Assembly (NCBI GenBank): GCA_934408705.1
Contig: CAKRVL010000136.1
Coordinates: 1-5,120, forward strand
Direction of reading: 5' to 3'
DNA from: an uncultured Blautia sp.
GTDB taxonomy: Bacteria > Bacillota > Clostridia > Lachnospirales > Lachnospiraceae
Length of the DNA stretch: 5,120 bases
This document shows positions 4,116 through 5,120 of the stretch, piece after piece; within the stretch, counting starts at the first letter, position 1, and the number at the start of each line of letters is the position of its first letter. A model generated the notes under the pieces. That model was given only the letters and a program-made list of their open reading frames with translations. It did not search any database and was not told the DNA's origin. The position numbers and the translations under genes are program-made.

Positions 4116-5117
4116 TTACTCCCAGGAGATTTCTCCCTGCTTTTCTCGTTCCATAAGATCCTTCACAGTCTCAGATGCAGGTTTATTTTCAAACAAAAGC
4201 TTATTAACCTCCATAACAATAGGCATTTCCACATTATATTTCTCAGCCAATGCTTTAGCTGCCTTTGCAGAATAGACACCCTCGACAACCATCTGTACCT
4301 CATCCATAGCCTGCTGCATTGTATAGCCCTGTCCCATCAGATAACCAGCACGTCTGTTTCTGCTGTGTACGCTGGCACAGGTTACGATCAGATCACCGAT
4401 TCCCGAAAGTCCTGCAAAGGTCTCCAGCTTAGCGCCCATCTTAGCACCAAGCCTCGCCATTTCTGCAATTCCTCTGGTGATCAATGCCGCTTTTGTATTA
4501 TCTCCATAGCCAAGTCCGTCAGCAGTACCTGCCGCCAATGCAATCACATTCTTTAGGGCCCCGCCAAGCTCTACTCCAAGCATATCTGGTGTCGTATAAA
4601 CGCGAAAAACAGGACTCATAAAAAGTCCCTGCAAATACTCAGCAGTTTCCTTTTTCCTGGCACTAACCACGCAGGTTGTAGGCAGTCCACGGCTTACCTC
4701 TTCAGCATGGCTTGGTCCTGAAAGCACACACACATCAGCTTGAGGAATCTCCTCTTTAATAATATCACACACTGGCATGAGAGTTTTCTCTTCTACACCC
4801 TTTGCTACATTTACAATAATCTGTCCCTGGCGCACCAAGGGAGAAAGTCTCCTGCTGATCTTTCTCATGTAAGCAGACGGCGAAGCAAACACGGCCACAT
4901 CTGGTGATGCAAGCGCAGCCTTTTCATCACCGGTTATCAGAATTCCTTCCGGAATTCTGATTCCCGGAAGTTTCTTCGGATCCTCTCTTGTTTCATTCAG
5001 AGCAGCCGCCTTCTGTGAATGTGCAGACCACAACATAACCTGATGACCATTGTTGTGAAGCAGTATTGCAAGTGCTGTTCCCCAGCTTCCGGTTCCCATT
5101 ACGCTGATTTTTGCCAT
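4116..5117 (-). CDS. gpsA: NAD(P)H-dependent glycerol-3-phosphate dehydrogenase
   Basis: A 333-aa cytoplasmic enzyme that reduces dihydroxyacetone phosphate to sn-glycerol-3-phosphate for phospholipid synthesis. The N-terminal Rossmann fold carries GTGSWGTA (8-15, the GxGxxG loop). VNVAKGVE (102-109) has the substrate/cofactor Lys106, and LSGPSHAEEV (132-141) follows. GGALKN (185-190) supplies the catalytic Lys189. SGIGDLIVTC (238-247) has Asp242, and SRNRRAG (252-258) has the Arg/Asn phosphate-binding pair. All key residues are present and length is typical. The ATG at 5115-5117 puts the glycine loop at residue 8, as expected; its ribosome site falls outside the window. In many Firmicutes gpsA follows plsY and der, which would lie to the right; that cannot be checked here. 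It converges on the aldo/keto reductase gene. Confidence 0.96.
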   Translation of the reverse strand: MAKISVMGTGSWGTALAILLHNNGHQVMLWSAHSQKAAALNETREDPKKLPGIRIPEGILITGDEKAALASPDVAVFASPSAYMRKISRRLSPLVRQGQIIVNVAKGVEEKTLMPVCDIIKEEIPQADVCVLSGPSHAEEVSRGLPTTCVVSARKKETAEYLQGLFMSPVFRVYTTPDMLGVELGGALKNVIALAAGTADGLGYGDNTKAALITRGIAEMARLGAKMGAKLETFAGLSGIGDLIVTCASVHSRNRRAGYLMGQGYTMQQAMDEVQMVVEGVYSAKAAKALAEKYNVEMPIVMEVNKLLFENKPASETVKDLMEREKQGEISWE

Positions 5118-5120
5118 TTC

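Overview
The window looks like a low-to-moderate GC Clostridia chromosome, most likely an acetogenic or CO-dehydrogenase-bearing Lachnospiraceae (Blautia-like). The evidence is strong AGGAGG ribosome sites, a TTG start, AT-rich consensus promoters, and CooC/CooT nickel-maturation genes beside metF. The genus-level guess is inference.

Layout. (1) 1-57, minus: the first 19 codons of an unidentified gene that leaves the window, with a good ribosome site and a perfect 7+1+7 palindrome upstream. (2) 158-182: a strong hairpin that probably ends the next operon. (3) 295-2709, minus, transcribed right to left: a His/Cys-rich small protein, cooT, metF (methylenetetrahydrofolate reductase) and cooC (CODH/ACS nickel-insertion ATPase). 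This four-gene operon starts from an almost ideal sigma-A promoter at 2951-2979. Between promoter and first gene lies a leader of about 235 nt carrying a textbook intrinsic terminator and a possible 33-codon leader ORF that stops inside the terminator stem. (4) 3179-4003, plus: an aldo/keto reductase with a TTG start and extended -10 promoter. A 12/14 match to the Rex operator and a 12-bp palindrome lie upstream. (5) 4017-4067: a long hairpin terminator shared by two convergent genes. (6) 4116-5117, minus: gpsA, complete, reading in from the right edge.

How the genes fit together. The central operon pairs a methyl-branch enzyme of the Wood-Ljungdahl pathway (MetF) with what looks like a nickel-handling set for CO dehydrogenase/acetyl-CoA synthase: CooC, CooT and a His-rich protein. 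This recalls the cooCTJ accessory set of Rhodospirillum rubrum, with an unrelated-looking His-rich protein in the place of CooJ and metF inserted. No CODH or ACS structural gene is in the window, so the target enzyme must be encoded elsewhere. The aldo/keto reductase and gpsA are flanking metabolic genes with no evident role in the operon, although the Rex-like site would tie the reductase to NADH/NAD+ redox state.

The most interesting parts are the His/Cys-rich protein in its operon context and the terminator-bearing leader.
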